In this document: positions 17,115 through 25,005 of the stretch, piece by piece
Layout of the letters: every line of letters starts with the position of its first letter
Numbering within the stretch: position 1 is the first letter of the stretch
From: Solirubrobacteraceae bacterium
Lineage (GTDB): Bacteria; Actinomycetota; Thermoleophilia; Solirubrobacterales; Solirubrobacteraceae
NCBI GenBank assembly: GCA_030447785.1
Contig: JAUJOF010000001.1
Coordinates: 141,747-198,878 of the forward strand
Direction of reading: 5' to 3'
DNA: 57,132 nucleotides
Notes under the pieces: model-generated
Database searches by the model: none
The model's input: the letters and a program-made list of their open reading frames with translations, nothing else
Told to the model about the DNA's origin: nothing
Translations under genes and position numbers: made by a program

Positions 17115-18080
17115 ATGCGGGCCCTCGTCACCGGGATCGCCGGCCAGGACGGCTCCTACCTCGCCGAACAGCTCGTGGCCGACGGACACGAGGTGGTGGG
17201 CATGGTCCGCGGCGACCTGCACCGCGAACGTCCCAACCTGGCCGCGGTGTGCGAGCAGGTGTCCCTGGTGCCCGGCGACCTGCTCGACCATGCCTTGCTG
17301 GCCGGCGCCCTCGAAGCCGCACAACCCCACGTCGTCTTCCACCTGGCCGCGCCCAGCTTCGTGCCCGCCTCCTGGGAGCGCCCCGCGGAGGCGATGGCCG
17401 CCATCGCGGGAGCCACGGGCACGCTTCTGGAGGCCACCCGGCGCCTGGACCCCGCCGCCCGCGTGGTGGTGGCCGGCTCGGGCCAGATGTTCGGCGACGC
17501 CGGCGAGAGCCCCCAGACGGAGGTCACGCCTGCGCGCCCGAACACGCCCTACGCCGTGGCCAAGCTGGCCGCCCACCAGCTCGTCGGCGCGATGCGCGCC
17601 CACCACGGCCAGCACGCCTCGTCGGCCATCGCCTACAACCACGAGTCCGTACGCCGCCCGGAGCACTTTCTGCCGCGCAAGGTCACCCGCGGCGCGGCGG
17701 CGATCGCCCTCGGCCACGAGCGCGAGCTGGTGTTGGGCGACCTCGACGCCGTGCGCGACTGGAGCGACGCGCGCGACATCGTGGCCGCCATGCGGCTGAT
17801 GGCGGACGCCGAGGAGCCCGGCGACTACGTCCTGGCCAGCGGCCGGGGGCGCACCGTGCGCGAGCTCGTCGCCGCGGCCTTCGCCGCCGTGGGCCTCGAT
17901 CCCGACGAGCATGTGCGCACCGACCCGACGTTCCAGCGCGGCCCGGAGACCACTCCCAACGTCGGCGACCCCTCCAAGGCCCGTGACCGCCTGGGCTGGC
18001 GCCCCCAGCACAGCTTCGAGGACCTCGTGCGCGAGATGGTCGAGGCTGACCTGGCGGCGCTGCGCGCCGGCGCCGGCTGA
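17115..18080 (+). CDS. GMD-like nucleotide-sugar dehydratase or reductase (SDR)
   Basis: A 321-residue extended SDR closest to GDP-mannose 4,6-dehydratase. It has the NAD(P)-binding GIAGQDGSYLAEQL motif, the YxxxK pair (Y146, K150 in TPYAVAK) and the NHESVRR substrate motif. The catalytic Glu of GMD, expected in an SSEMFG-type motif, is Gln124 here (GSGQMFG). That argues against normal 4,6-dehydration and fits a sister role such as reduction of the 4-keto sugar to GDP-rhamnose (RMD); this is inference. It converges on the intein-bearing gmd at 18152. ATG at 17115. Confidence 0.75.
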   Translation: MRALVTGIAGQDGSYLAEQLVADGHEVVGMVRGDLHRERPNLAAVCEQVSLVPGDLLDHALLAGALEAAQPHVVFHLAAPSFVPASWERPAEAMAAIAGATGTLLEATRRLDPAARVVVAGSGQMFGDAGESPQTEVTPARPNTPYAVAKLAAHQLVGAMRAHHGQHASSAIAYNHESVRRPEHFLPRKVTRGAAAIALGHERELVLGDLDAVRDWSDARDIVAAMRLMADAEEPGDYVLASGRGRTVRELVAAAFAAVGLDPDEHVRTDPTFQRGPETTPNVGDPSKARDRLGWRPQHSFEDLVREMVEADLAALRAGAG

Positions 18081-18152
18081 CCGGCCCCGGGGTCAGGTCG
18101 GCGGCGGCCCGACGGCTGACCGGCGCCGCCGTCAGGTCAGCGGCGGCGCTAC
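18075..18152. repeat. Two tandem 39-bp repeats between convergent genes
   Basis: Imperfect copies at 18075-18113 and 18114-18152 each start with GGCTGACCGGC and contain CTGAC...GTCAG inverted arms that can form a short hairpin. The first copy includes the stop of the rightward GMD-like gene and the second ends at the stop of the leftward gmd. They may act as a paired, two-way transcription stop. Confidence 0.55.
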
Positions 18153-20152
18153 TACCCGCCCAGCAGCTTCAGGTCCGAGTCGACCATGAGGTGGATGAGC
18201 TCCTCGAAGCTCGTCCGCGGCTCCCAGCCGAGCGTCTCCCGGGCCTTGGCCGGGTTGCCGATGAGCTGGTCGACCTCGGCGGGACGCACGAACGACGGGT
18301 CGATCTCGACGTGCCGCTCCCAGTCCAGCCCCAGGCGCTCGAAGGCGATCTCCACGCAACGGCGCACGGTGTGCGTGGTGTTGGTGGCGATCACGAAATC
18401 CTCCGGCTGGTCGCGCTGGAGCATCAGCCACATGGCCTCGACGTAGTCCTTGGCATAGCCCCAATCGCGCTCGGCATCGAGGTTGCCCAGAGCCAGCTTG
18501 TCGCGCCGGCCCAGCTTGATCGCCGCGGCGTGCCAGGTGATCTTGCGTGTCACGAACTCCAGCCCCCGGCGGGGAGAGTTGTGCACGACGAGCCGCCCTA
18601 CGCCGGCGCAGAAGTAGCCGCTCTCCGTCTCCAGGTCGAAGACCCACTCGTCGTCGGAGACCACGGCCGGATCTACGCGACGGACCTCGGTCGGTTCGCG
18701 GCGCAGGTGGTCGCCCTCCGCCCCGACGAGGACCGGCGAGGCGAGGTTGAGCTGATAGTACGTCTTACCGGCCCGGTGCTCGACGTAGACGGAGGCCGGC
18801 TGGCCCTGCAGCGCGTACAGCCAGCACACGCCCTGGGCGAGGACGGGAGAGTTGGTCTTGATCGAGTCGCCCTTGCCGCGCTTGAGGCCGTCGCCGGCGT
18901 AGTAGCCCTGCAGGAAGGCCTCCTGCACCTCGGCCGTGGCGTTGAGGACCAAGGGCGGGACCTGCTTGAAGCCGATCGGCGTATAGAGCTGCTCGCGCAG
19001 CCACGGGGCGAGGCCGCGAGCCGCGGTGAGGTTCAGATGGCCGGCCTCGACCTCCGGGTTGAAGCCCGAGCGCCCGGTCCACTCGCCGCTCTTGCCGAGG
19101 AAGCATCGCGACCAGAGCTGACCTACGCGAGTGCGCAGAAGGCGATCGTTGTTGGTGAAGCAGATCTGGATGCCATCGCGCTGCACGTAGCCGTCGGCGG
19201 CCATGAGCCCCAAGAGCTCACCGAGTTCCTCACCGATCGCCGTCCAGCCCAGCGACTCGGGGAACTCGTCGGCCAGCCCGAGGTGGTCCCCGGGCTCCAC
19301 GTCACGCGCTCTCACCGGCTGGAATTGGGAGTCGAGCATGTGGTGATGGGCTGTGACGTCAACGACGCCGGCACGAGCCTGGATGCACAGTCCCTGGTGG
19401 TCGGGGTCGGCGCCACGACGGCGCGTCGCGGTGATCGCCCGGATGGGCGTCCAGTCCACTCCGTCCCAGACCTCCACCATCGGGCCCGGAGCGAAGGCCT
19501 GCGTCGAGGGACCCTTGCGAAGAAGGGGCACCAGGTCGGCGGCAGTCTTCACTGAAACGATGCCCTCTTCCCTCACCATAAGCGGCGTGTTACCATAAAC
19601 GCACTCGTGATTGAACAGTATACCGCTCACGGCATGTAAGTCATACGACTCACGGTAGTTCACCGTGATGAAGTGCCCGTAGGCCTTGGCCACCCCGTAG
19701 GGCGAGCGGGGGTAGAACGGCGTCGCCTCCGTTTGGGGGACCTCGAGCACCTTGCCGAACATCTCCGACGAGGAGGCCTGGTAGAAGCGCGCATCCGGAC
19801 AGACCTCGCGCATCGCTTCGAGCATCCGCGTCACGCCCACGCCGGTGAACTCCGCGGTCAGCGTGGGCTGGATCCACGAGACGGCCACGTAGGACATCGC
19901 GGCGAGGTTGTAGATCTCCTCGGGTTCGCTGGCGCGCAGGGCGTCGACCAGGGAGCGCTGGTCGAGCAGGTCGCCCTGATGCAGAGTGATGCGCTCGCGC
20001 AGGTGCTCGATGCGCTCGAACTTCTCGGTGGAGGCGCGGCGCACGAGACCGTGTACCTCGTAGCCCTTGTCGAGGAGCAGCTCGGCGAGATAGGAGCCGT
20101 CCTGGCCGGTGATCCCGGTGATGAGGGCGCGCTTGGGCATGGCGGCCATCAT
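18152..20152 (-). CDS. gmd: GDP-mannose 4,6-dehydratase interrupted by an intein
   Basis: The 666-residue precursor joins a 183-residue N-extein, a 342-residue intein and a 141-residue C-extein. The spliced enzyme (about 324 residues) has the usual GMD length. It converts GDP-mannose to GDP-4-keto-6-deoxymannose, the precursor of GDP-rhamnose, GDP-fucose and relatives. Visible motifs: GITGQDGSYLAELLL (NADP), SSSEMFG with the catalytic Glu, SPYGVAK with Tyr and Lys. The intein splits the NHE/SPRRG substrate-binding motif, so the unspliced precursor should be inactive. The start ATG at 20152 overlaps the epimerase stop (ATGA); ATG 20140 (MPKRALITG) is an alternative. Confidence 0.93.
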   Translation of the reverse strand: MMAAMPKRALITGITGQDGSYLAELLLDKGYEVHGLVRRASTEKFERIEHLRERITLHQGDLLDQRSLVDALRASEPEEIYNLAAMSYVAVSWIQPTLTAEFTGVGVTRMLEAMREVCPDARFYQASSSEMFGKVLEVPQTEATPFYPRSPYGVAKAYGHFITVNYRESYDLHAVSGILFNHECVYGNTPLMVREEGIVSVKTAADLVPLLRKGPSTQAFAPGPMVEVWDGVDWTPIRAITATRRRGADPDHQGLCIQARAGVVDVTAHHHMLDSQFQPVRARDVEPGDHLGLADEFPESLGWTAIGEELGELLGLMAADGYVQRDGIQICFTNNDRLLRTRVGQLWSRCFLGKSGEWTGRSGFNPEVEAGHLNLTAARGLAPWLREQLYTPIGFKQVPPLVLNATAEVQEAFLQGYYAGDGLKRGKGDSIKTNSPVLAQGVCWLYALQGQPASVYVEHRAGKTYYQLNLASPVLVGAEGDHLRREPTEVRRVDPAVVSDDEWVFDLETESGYFCAGVGRLVVHNSPRRGLEFVTRKITWHAAAIKLGRRDKLALGNLDAERDWGYAKDYVEAMWLMLQRDQPEDFVIATNTTHTVRRCVEIAFERLGLDWERHVEIDPSFVRPAEVDQLIGNPAKARETLGWEPRTSFEELIHLMVDSDLKLLGG
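18578..19603 (-). other. Intein with LAGLIDADG homing endonuclease in gmd
   Basis: 342 residues from Cys1 (TGC at 19603-19601) to Asn342 (AAC at 18580-18578). Block A starts CVYGNTPLMV; block B has TAHH (residues 84-87); the endonuclease has two LAGLIDADG-like motifs, LLGLMAADGY (130-139) and LQGYYAGDGL (231-240), with both metal-binding Asp kept; block F is VFDLETESGYF; block G is LVVHN with penultimate His. The +1 extein residue is Ser. All splicing residues for a class 1 intein are present. It inserts between NHE and SPRRG; removal restores an uninterrupted GMD sequence. Its GC3 is lower than that of the host gene. Confidence 0.95.
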
Positions 20153-21126
20153 CGACCTGCCACCCGCAGCTCGGGGCGCTCGCGCAGCCAGGCCACCGTC
20201 TGGCGGATGCCCTCGCGCACGTCGATGCGCGCCTCCCAGCCCAGCAGGTCGCGGGCCTTCTCCACCGAGGGCCAGCGCCGCTGCACGTCGACCTGGAAGG
20301 TGGGCTGGTGGGTCAGGGCGAACGCGTCGGGGTCCAGGTCGCAAGCCTCCCAGACGATGCGCGCGATCTGCGCGACCGTCAGCTCCTCGGAAGCCGAGAT
20401 GTTGAAGTCCTCGTTGAGGCCCGCGGGCGAGGCGGTGGCGGTCACGATGCCGTCGGCGATGTCGTCCACGTGGGTCAGGGTGCGCGTCTGCTCACCCGAG
20501 CCGAAGATGGGCAGCGGCGGGTGCAGGCCGGCCAGGCACTTGGCGATCAGGTCGGGCACCGCGTGGGCGATTCCCGGCTCGTCGTCGGGCAGCTCGCCCG
20601 GCCCGTAGGCGTTGAACGGGCGGCAGATCGTGAAGGGCAGCCCGTGCTCGTCGTGGGCGGCGCGGCAGTAGACCTCGCCGGTCAGCTTGGAGAACCCGTA
20701 GGCCGACAGCGGCACCGGACAGTCGGGCAGATGGGCTTCGGTGGTGGGGAACTGCTGGGCGCGCTCGAAGACCATCGAGGAGGAGACATAGGTGAAGCGC
20801 TCCACCGCGTGGTCCAGCGCCGCGCGCAGCACCGCGTTGTACAGCGCGTTGTTGACCTCGGTCAGGGTGTGGGGGAGCTTGTGGAAGTTGGCGATCCCTC
20901 CCACGATCGCGGCCAGGTGGATCACGTGCGTGCACCCGGCTATCGCGCGCCGGGCCTCGTCCAGCCATCGCAGGTCACCCGTGTGGACCTCGCAGCCCTC
21001 GCGCATCCACCCAGGCGCCACGCGCTGGTCGGAGACGCGCACCTCGAACGAGGGGTCGGCGAGCAGGCGGCGCACCACCGCGGACCCGATGGTGCCCGCG
21101 CCGCCGGTGACCAGGACACGGCTCAT
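20149..21126 (-). CDS. NAD-dependent nucleotide-sugar epimerase/dehydratase
   Basis: A 325-residue extended SDR. It has the VLVTGGAGTIGS Rossmann loop, SSS then YGFSK (catalytic Tyr and Lys), and HLAAIVGGIANFHKLP, which recalls the AA(K/D)VGGI region of GDP-fucose synthase and GDP-mannose 3,5-epimerase. Standing between gmd and a nucleotide-sugar dehydrogenase with 4-bp overlaps on both sides, it probably modifies a GDP- or UDP-sugar. Exact substrate unknown. ATG at 21126. Confidence 0.82.
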   Translation of the reverse strand: MSRVLVTGGAGTIGSAVVRRLLADPSFEVRVSDQRVAPGWMREGCEVHTGDLRWLDEARRAIAGCTHVIHLAAIVGGIANFHKLPHTLTEVNNALYNAVLRAALDHAVERFTYVSSSMVFERAQQFPTTEAHLPDCPVPLSAYGFSKLTGEVYCRAAHDEHGLPFTICRPFNAYGPGELPDDEPGIAHAVPDLIAKCLAGLHPPLPIFGSGEQTRTLTHVDDIADGIVTATASPAGLNEDFNISASEELTVAQIARIVWEACDLDPDAFALTHQPTFQVDVQRRWPSVEKARDLLGWEARIDVREGIRQTVAWLRERPELRVAGR

Positions 21127-22382
21127 GCCGGGCCGGCGGAGGGCGACAGCGCCGCCAGCTCGGAGGCGAAGCCGAACACCTGCCCCGAGCCGAAGGCGTT
21201 CCAGGGGTCGACGACCAGGGCATCCGGACCCACCAGGGCGAGGGTGGAGGGCCGTGAGTAGGCCGAGTGGTTGGTGGCCACCACGACGGCCTCGGCGTCG
21301 GCCAGCGCGTCCTCCAGCGACTGCGTGGGAGTGGCCACGACCGGGTCGTGCACGGCCACGTCGGCCAGCTCGCGCTCGAGCAGGCGAACCAGCTTGTGTG
21401 ACAGCGAGTCGCGCTCGTCGTCGGTGTCGGCCTTGAAGGCCAGGCCGAGCACCGCGACCTTGCGCCCGTTCAGGCGCCCTTGGAGGCGCCGGCGCATCCC
21501 GCCCACCAGGAAGTTGGGCACCGACTCGTTGACCCGCGAGACGGCCAGCAGCATGCCCGGCGCGTTGGAGCGCTCCTCGGAGAAGGCAAAGTCCTTGCGC
21601 AGGCACGTGCCCGCGGTGAACCCGGGCGCCGCGATCCCGCCCCGCGGATAGTCGCGGTTGATCAGGTCGATCACGTCGAACACGTTCGCGCCGTACTGGT
21701 CGCAGTCCATCATCAGGAGGTTGGGCAGCGCGAACTGCGTGTAGCGCACGATGTTGGACCAGATCTTGGCCAGCTCGGCCTGCACCGGCGCGGTCTGCAC
21801 AATCGGCGCACGAAAGGCCCCGAACAGCGCCGCGGCGCGCTCGCCCGAGCGCTCGCCCACCCCCCCGATGATGCACGGCAGCGAGTCGATCTCCTCCAGG
21901 AAGCGCCCCGCGGCGATGCGCTCGGGAGCGTGGGAGACGAACAGATCCTCCCCCACGGCGAAGCCACGGTGCTTGGCCAGGTAGCCGGCCACGAACTCCG
22001 TCGTGCCGGGCGCGATGGTGGAGCGCAGCACGATCGACTGCCCCTCGCGCAGCACCCCGAGCAGGTCGTCGAGCACCGAGCGGACGTCGCGCATGTCGAT
22101 CTCGATGTGCGAGAAGGACGGCGTGCCCAGCGTCAGCACGATGTCCCGGGCCGCGGCGGCCTGGGCGACCTCCTCGCTCAACTCGAGGGTGCCGGCCGTG
22201 CGCGCGCGTTCGAGGATCTCGGCCATGCCCGCCTCCTCGAAGGGCATCCGCCCGGCGCGCAGCATCGCCAGGCGCTGGGGGTCGTTGTCCACGCCGACGA
22301 CCCGCAGCCCGCGGTCGGCAAAGGACAGCGCGAGAGGTAGACCGACGCGGCCCAGCCCGATGACGGAGACGTCGGCTGGCAT
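21123..22382 (-). CDS. Nucleotide-sugar dehydrogenase (UDP-Glc/UDP-ManNAc/GDP-Man family)
   Basis: A 419-residue NAD-dependent UDP/GDP-sugar 6-dehydrogenase. The N-terminal domain has VSVIGLGRVGLPLAL; the catalytic Cys is in GFTAGTCLRKDF; the C-terminal domain has VAVLGLAFKADTDDERDS. It oxidises C6 of a nucleotide sugar to a uronic acid in two steps. The sequence looks more like WecC-type UDP-ManNAc dehydrogenases than UDP-glucose dehydrogenases, but no 2-epimerase (WecB) is in the window. The ATG at 22382 follows the WecG-type transferase by 13 bp. Confidence 0.88.
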   Translation of the reverse strand: MPADVSVIGLGRVGLPLALSFADRGLRVVGVDNDPQRLAMLRAGRMPFEEAGMAEILERARTAGTLELSEEVAQAAAARDIVLTLGTPSFSHIEIDMRDVRSVLDDLLGVLREGQSIVLRSTIAPGTTEFVAGYLAKHRGFAVGEDLFVSHAPERIAAGRFLEEIDSLPCIIGGVGERSGERAAALFGAFRAPIVQTAPVQAELAKIWSNIVRYTQFALPNLLMMDCDQYGANVFDVIDLINRDYPRGGIAAPGFTAGTCLRKDFAFSEERSNAPGMLLAVSRVNESVPNFLVGGMRRRLQGRLNGRKVAVLGLAFKADTDDERDSLSHKLVRLLERELADVAVHDPVVATPTQSLEDALADAEAVVVATNHSAYSRPSTLALVGPDALVVDPWNAFGSGQVFGFASELAALSPSAGPA

Positions 22383-22395
22383 GGCGCGGGTGAGG

Positions 22396-23214
22396 CTAGC
22401 GGCGCCGGCGATGGGCGAGCAGCTGACGGGCGAAGCCAGCGATGAAAAGCGGGTTGTAGCGCGCATAGCGCTTCCACAGGCGCGTCGGCTCCTGGGCCAG
22501 GCGGAAGGCCCATTCCAGTCCGGCGGCCTGCATCCAGCTGGGCGCCTGGGGCACCAACCCGGCGTGGAAGTCGAAGGCGGCGCCCACGCCGGCGAGGATC
22601 GGCGCGTCGAGCAGCTCACGCATCTCCTCCATCCAGCGCTCCTGCTTGGGTTGGCCGGTGCCCACCCACACCACGTCGGCTCTGGAGCGGTTGATCTCTG
22701 TCGCCACCGCGTGGCGCTCCTCATCGGTCAGCGGGCGATAGGGCGGCGAGTAGCCCCCCACGATCCTGACCCCGGGGTGGCGGCGGCGCAGGTTGAGCAC
22801 CAGCTGCACCAGCGCGCCCTGGTTGCGCCCGCCGTAGAGGAACATCCGCGCGCCGGTCTGGGCCGCGCGCTCGCAGTAGCGCAACATCAGCTCGGGCCCG
22901 TAGACGCGCGAGGCCTGCCGGTGGCCCAGCGCGCGCAGCGCCCACACCAGCGGCTGGCCGTCGGGCACGGTCATCGCGCCCAGCACGGCGTCGCGCGTGC
23001 GCTCGTCCTCGCGGGCCACCATCACGAGGTGGACGGCCGCGGCGCTCAGACAGGCGCGTCCGCGCACGGCGATCACGCCGTCCATCCAGTCCATCGTGCC
23101 CTCGTAGTCGGTGAGGGCGAGTGGGATGCCCAGCACGGGGGCGCGCGGCAGCGTGGCCGCGGGCGCTGGCGCGGACGTGGGAGCGGGCCGGGGGATATCG
23201 GTGTGCGGACCCAT
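22396..23214 (-). CDS. WecG/TagA/CpsF-type glycosyltransferase (GT26)
   Basis: A 272-residue GT26 enzyme, slightly longer than usual because of a Pro/Ala-rich N-terminal 25 residues. Family features: LSAAAVHLVMVAREDERTRD, VPDGQPLVWALRALG, RMFLYGGR, and GTGQPKQERWM near the C-terminal active-site region. Members transfer ManNAc or ManNAcA to a lipid-linked acceptor at the membrane. Being directly upstream of a nucleotide-sugar dehydrogenase supports transfer of the uronic acid made there (as WecC/WecG). It is the first gene of the leftward nucleotide-sugar operon. ATG at 23214; no clear ribosome site. Confidence 0.85.
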   Translation of the reverse strand: MGPHTDIPRPAPTSAPAPAATLPRAPVLGIPLALTDYEGTMDWMDGVIAVRGRACLSAAAVHLVMVAREDERTRDAVLGAMTVPDGQPLVWALRALGHRQASRVYGPELMLRYCERAAQTGARMFLYGGRNQGALVQLVLNLRRRHPGVRIVGGYSPPYRPLTDEERHAVATEINRSRADVVWVGTGQPKQERWMEEMRELLDAPILAGVGAAFDFHAGLVPQAPSWMQAAGLEWAFRLAQEPTRLWKRYARYNPLFIAGFARQLLAHRRRR

Positions 23215-23262
23215 GTCGGGGGGCGGGGCCACGGGGACGGTTTCGGGGGGCCTCGTGCGCTT

Positions 23263-23290
23263 CCTACCCCGATCAACGGATCGGGGTAGG
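23263..23290. promoter_or_regulatory. Perfect 12-bp hairpin upstream of the GT26 operon
   Basis: CCTACCCCGATC and GATCGGGGTAGG are perfect reverse complements around AACG, in the divergent gap (23215-23383) between the leftward nucleotide-sugar operon and the rightward antitoxin gene. A flanking T-G and T-A pair extend the stem. It may be a 5'-leader hairpin of the leftward operon, or an operator; there is no T-tract to support an intrinsic terminator. Confidence 0.5.
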
Positions 23291-23354
23291 GAAAGTCGCG
23301 TAGTTTGGCCGTCACCGAGGTGTGCCCGTAAGGTCCGGCTCCTAACATCCGCGG

Positions 23355-23386
23355 GGTCATGACCCTGGAAACATGACCAGGTCATG
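23355..23386. promoter_or_regulatory. Overlapping palindromes at the antitoxin start (likely operator)
   Basis: GGTCATGACC (23355-23364) is a perfect palindrome, and CATGACC-A-GGTCATG (23372-23386) is a perfect 7-1-7 palindrome that ends on the antitoxin ATG. Both share the GGTCATG half-site. Phd/YefM antitoxins repress their own operon by binding paired palindromes at the promoter, so this is a good autoregulatory operator candidate. Confidence 0.6.
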
Positions 23387-23611
23387 TCCGATCGAACGGT
23401 GACCGCCACGCGCTTCCAGGCCGAGTGCCTGGGCCTGCTCGACGACGTCGCTCAGACGCACCGCACCCTCGTGATCACCAAGCGAGGCAAGCCGGTGGCG
23501 AAGGTCGTCCCGGCCGACGAGCCCATCGACCTGCGCGGCAGCGTGACCTTCCTCGTCGACGACGACGAGCTCATCGAGCCGATCGACGTCGAATGGGACG
23601 CCGCGCAGTGA
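23384..23611 (+). CDS. Phd/YefM-type antitoxin
   Basis: A 75-residue antitoxin. The N-terminal part (TVTATRFQAECLGLLDDVAQ, LVITKRGKPVAKVVP) is the Phd/YefM DNA-binding fold, and the acidic C-terminus (LVDDDELIEPIDVEWD) would bind the toxin. ATG 23384 lies inside a palindrome, and the stop overlaps the toxin ATG (TGATG). It should neutralise the PIN toxin and repress the operon. Confidence 0.85.
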   Translation: MSDRTVTATRFQAECLGLLDDVAQTHRTLVITKRGKPVAKVVPADEPIDLRGSVTFLVDDDELIEPIDVEWDAAQ

Positions 23612-23996
23612 TGCTCCTGGACACGCACGCGTGGCTGTGGTGGCACGCCTGTCCCGAGCGTCTCTCCGAGCGCGCGCGCAAGCGGTGGAGGAGGCCGATC
23701 GCCTCGGTGTGAGCACGATCAGCTGCTGGGAGATCGGGATGCTCGTGCAGCGCGGTCGCATCCGACTCGCCGTCTCCGCGCCGGAGTGGATCCGGGCTGC
23801 CTTGGCCGACGGGCGGACGATCGGCCTTCCGGTCGACCCCCAGATCGCCATGCGCGCCGCGCTCCTGCCCGAGGATGAGCTGCACGGCGACCCCGCGGAT
23901 CGCATCATCCTCGCGACGGCGCGGGCCCACGACGCGGCGCTGGTCACCCGCGACGGCGCACTGCGGGCCTACGACCCGCGCGGGACGATCTGGTGA
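23611..23996 (+). pseudogene. PIN-domain toxin (VapC-like), frameshifted
   Basis: The gene starts at ATG 23611 with MLLDTHAWLWW, carrying the first acidic PIN residue, and continues to about 23685 (PERLSERARK). The frame then shifts by -1 and PIN sequence continues to 23996: VSTISCWEIGML, GDPADRIILATA, LVTRDGAL, with the other acidic active-site residues. One missing G near AAG-CGG at 23680-23685 would explain it (expected RARKAVEEAD). If real, the toxin is dead and the antitoxin is orphaned; if a sequencing error, this is an intact RNase toxin of about 129 residues. Confidence 0.8.
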
Positions 23997-24020
23997 GCAG
24001 GCGGTAGCCTGCCCGCCGCT

Positions 24021-24989
24021 GTGGCCCGCATGCTCGTCACCGGAGGAGCCGGCTTCATCGGCTCCCACGTCGTGGATGCACTGCAGGAGCGGGGCGAGGA
24101 CGTCGCGGTCCTCGACGACCTGTCGACGGGCCGGCGCTCCAACCTCGAGGGCGCGCTGGCCCGCGGGGCCCAGCTACACGAGGCGGATCTGCGCGACGCC
24201 CGCGCCGTGCGCGACCTGGTCGGCGAGGTGCAGCCACAGGTGATCTTCCACCTCGCCGCTCAGATCGACGTGCGCAGGTCGGTCGCCGACCCGGCCTTCG
24301 ACGCCCGCGTCAACGTGGAGGGCACGATCAACGTGCTGGAGGCCGCGCGCGCGGAGGCCGTGCCCCGGGTGGTCAACACCTCCTCGGGCGGCGCCATCTA
24401 CGGCGAGGCCGAGGTGATCCCCACGCCGGAGGCCACCTTCCCGGCGCCGATGGCCCCCTACGGCCAGAGCAAGTTCGCCGCCGAGGGCTACTGCGATCTG
24501 TACACGCGCCTGCACCGCCTGTCGACCGTCTCGCTGCGCTATGGCAACGTCTTCGGCCCGCGCCAGGACCCCCTCGGCGAGGCGGGCGTGATCGCCATCT
24601 TCTGCGGTCGACTGCAGGAGGGCCGCGCGCCCACGGTCTACGGCGACGGGCGCCAGACGCGAGACTACGTCTACGTCGGCGACGTGGTGGAGGCCAATCT
24701 GGCCGCGGGGAGTGCCGCGGCGACCGGCCCGGTGAACATCGGACGCGGCGAGGAGGTCTCCGTGCTCGACCTGGTCGACGCGCTGCGCGAGCTGGCGGGT
24801 GGGCGGGCCGCGGCCGAGCAGTTCCAGCCCGTCTTCGAGGACGCTCGCCTGGGGGAGCTGCAGCGCTCGTGCGTGGACCCCTCCCGCGCCGCGGCGCAGC
24901 TGGGATGGGAGGCGCGCACGGGGCTGGTGGACGGCCTGCGCACGACGCTGCGCAGCCTCGACCCTGTCTCCAAGGACGTATCTCGGTAG
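24021..24989 (+). CDS. UDP-glucose 4-epimerase-like NAD-dependent epimerase
   Basis: A 322-residue extended SDR: MLVTGGAGFIGSHVV (NAD loop), HLAAQIDVRRSV, SSGGAIYGE, and YGQSKFAAE with catalytic Tyr and Lys. It resembles actinobacterial GalE-like enzymes that interconvert UDP-Glc and UDP-Gal, which would feed the UDP-galactopyranose mutase at 42593. The start is GTG 24021 or ATG 24030. It follows the toxin gene by 24 bp and converges on the GT4 at 25006. Confidence 0.85.
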   Translation: MARMLVTGGAGFIGSHVVDALQERGEDVAVLDDLSTGRRSNLEGALARGAQLHEADLRDARAVRDLVGEVQPQVIFHLAAQIDVRRSVADPAFDARVNVEGTINVLEAARAEAVPRVVNTSSGGAIYGEAEVIPTPEATFPAPMAPYGQSKFAAEGYCDLYTRLHRLSTVSLRYGNVFGPRQDPLGEAGVIAIFCGRLQEGRAPTVYGDGRQTRDYVYVGDVVEANLAAGSAAATGPVNIGRGEEVSVLDLVDALRELAGGRAAAEQFQPVFEDARLGELQRSCVDPSRAAAQLGWEARTGLVDGLRTTLRSLDPVSKDVSR

Positions 24990-25005
24990 GCCTCAGGCCA
25001 CGCGC

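Noticed and set aside
18578..19603. Intein region as a separate homing endonuclease gene or an insertion sequence
   Set aside because: The frame is continuous with gmd on both sides, the splice-site residues are complete, and there are no terminal repeats.
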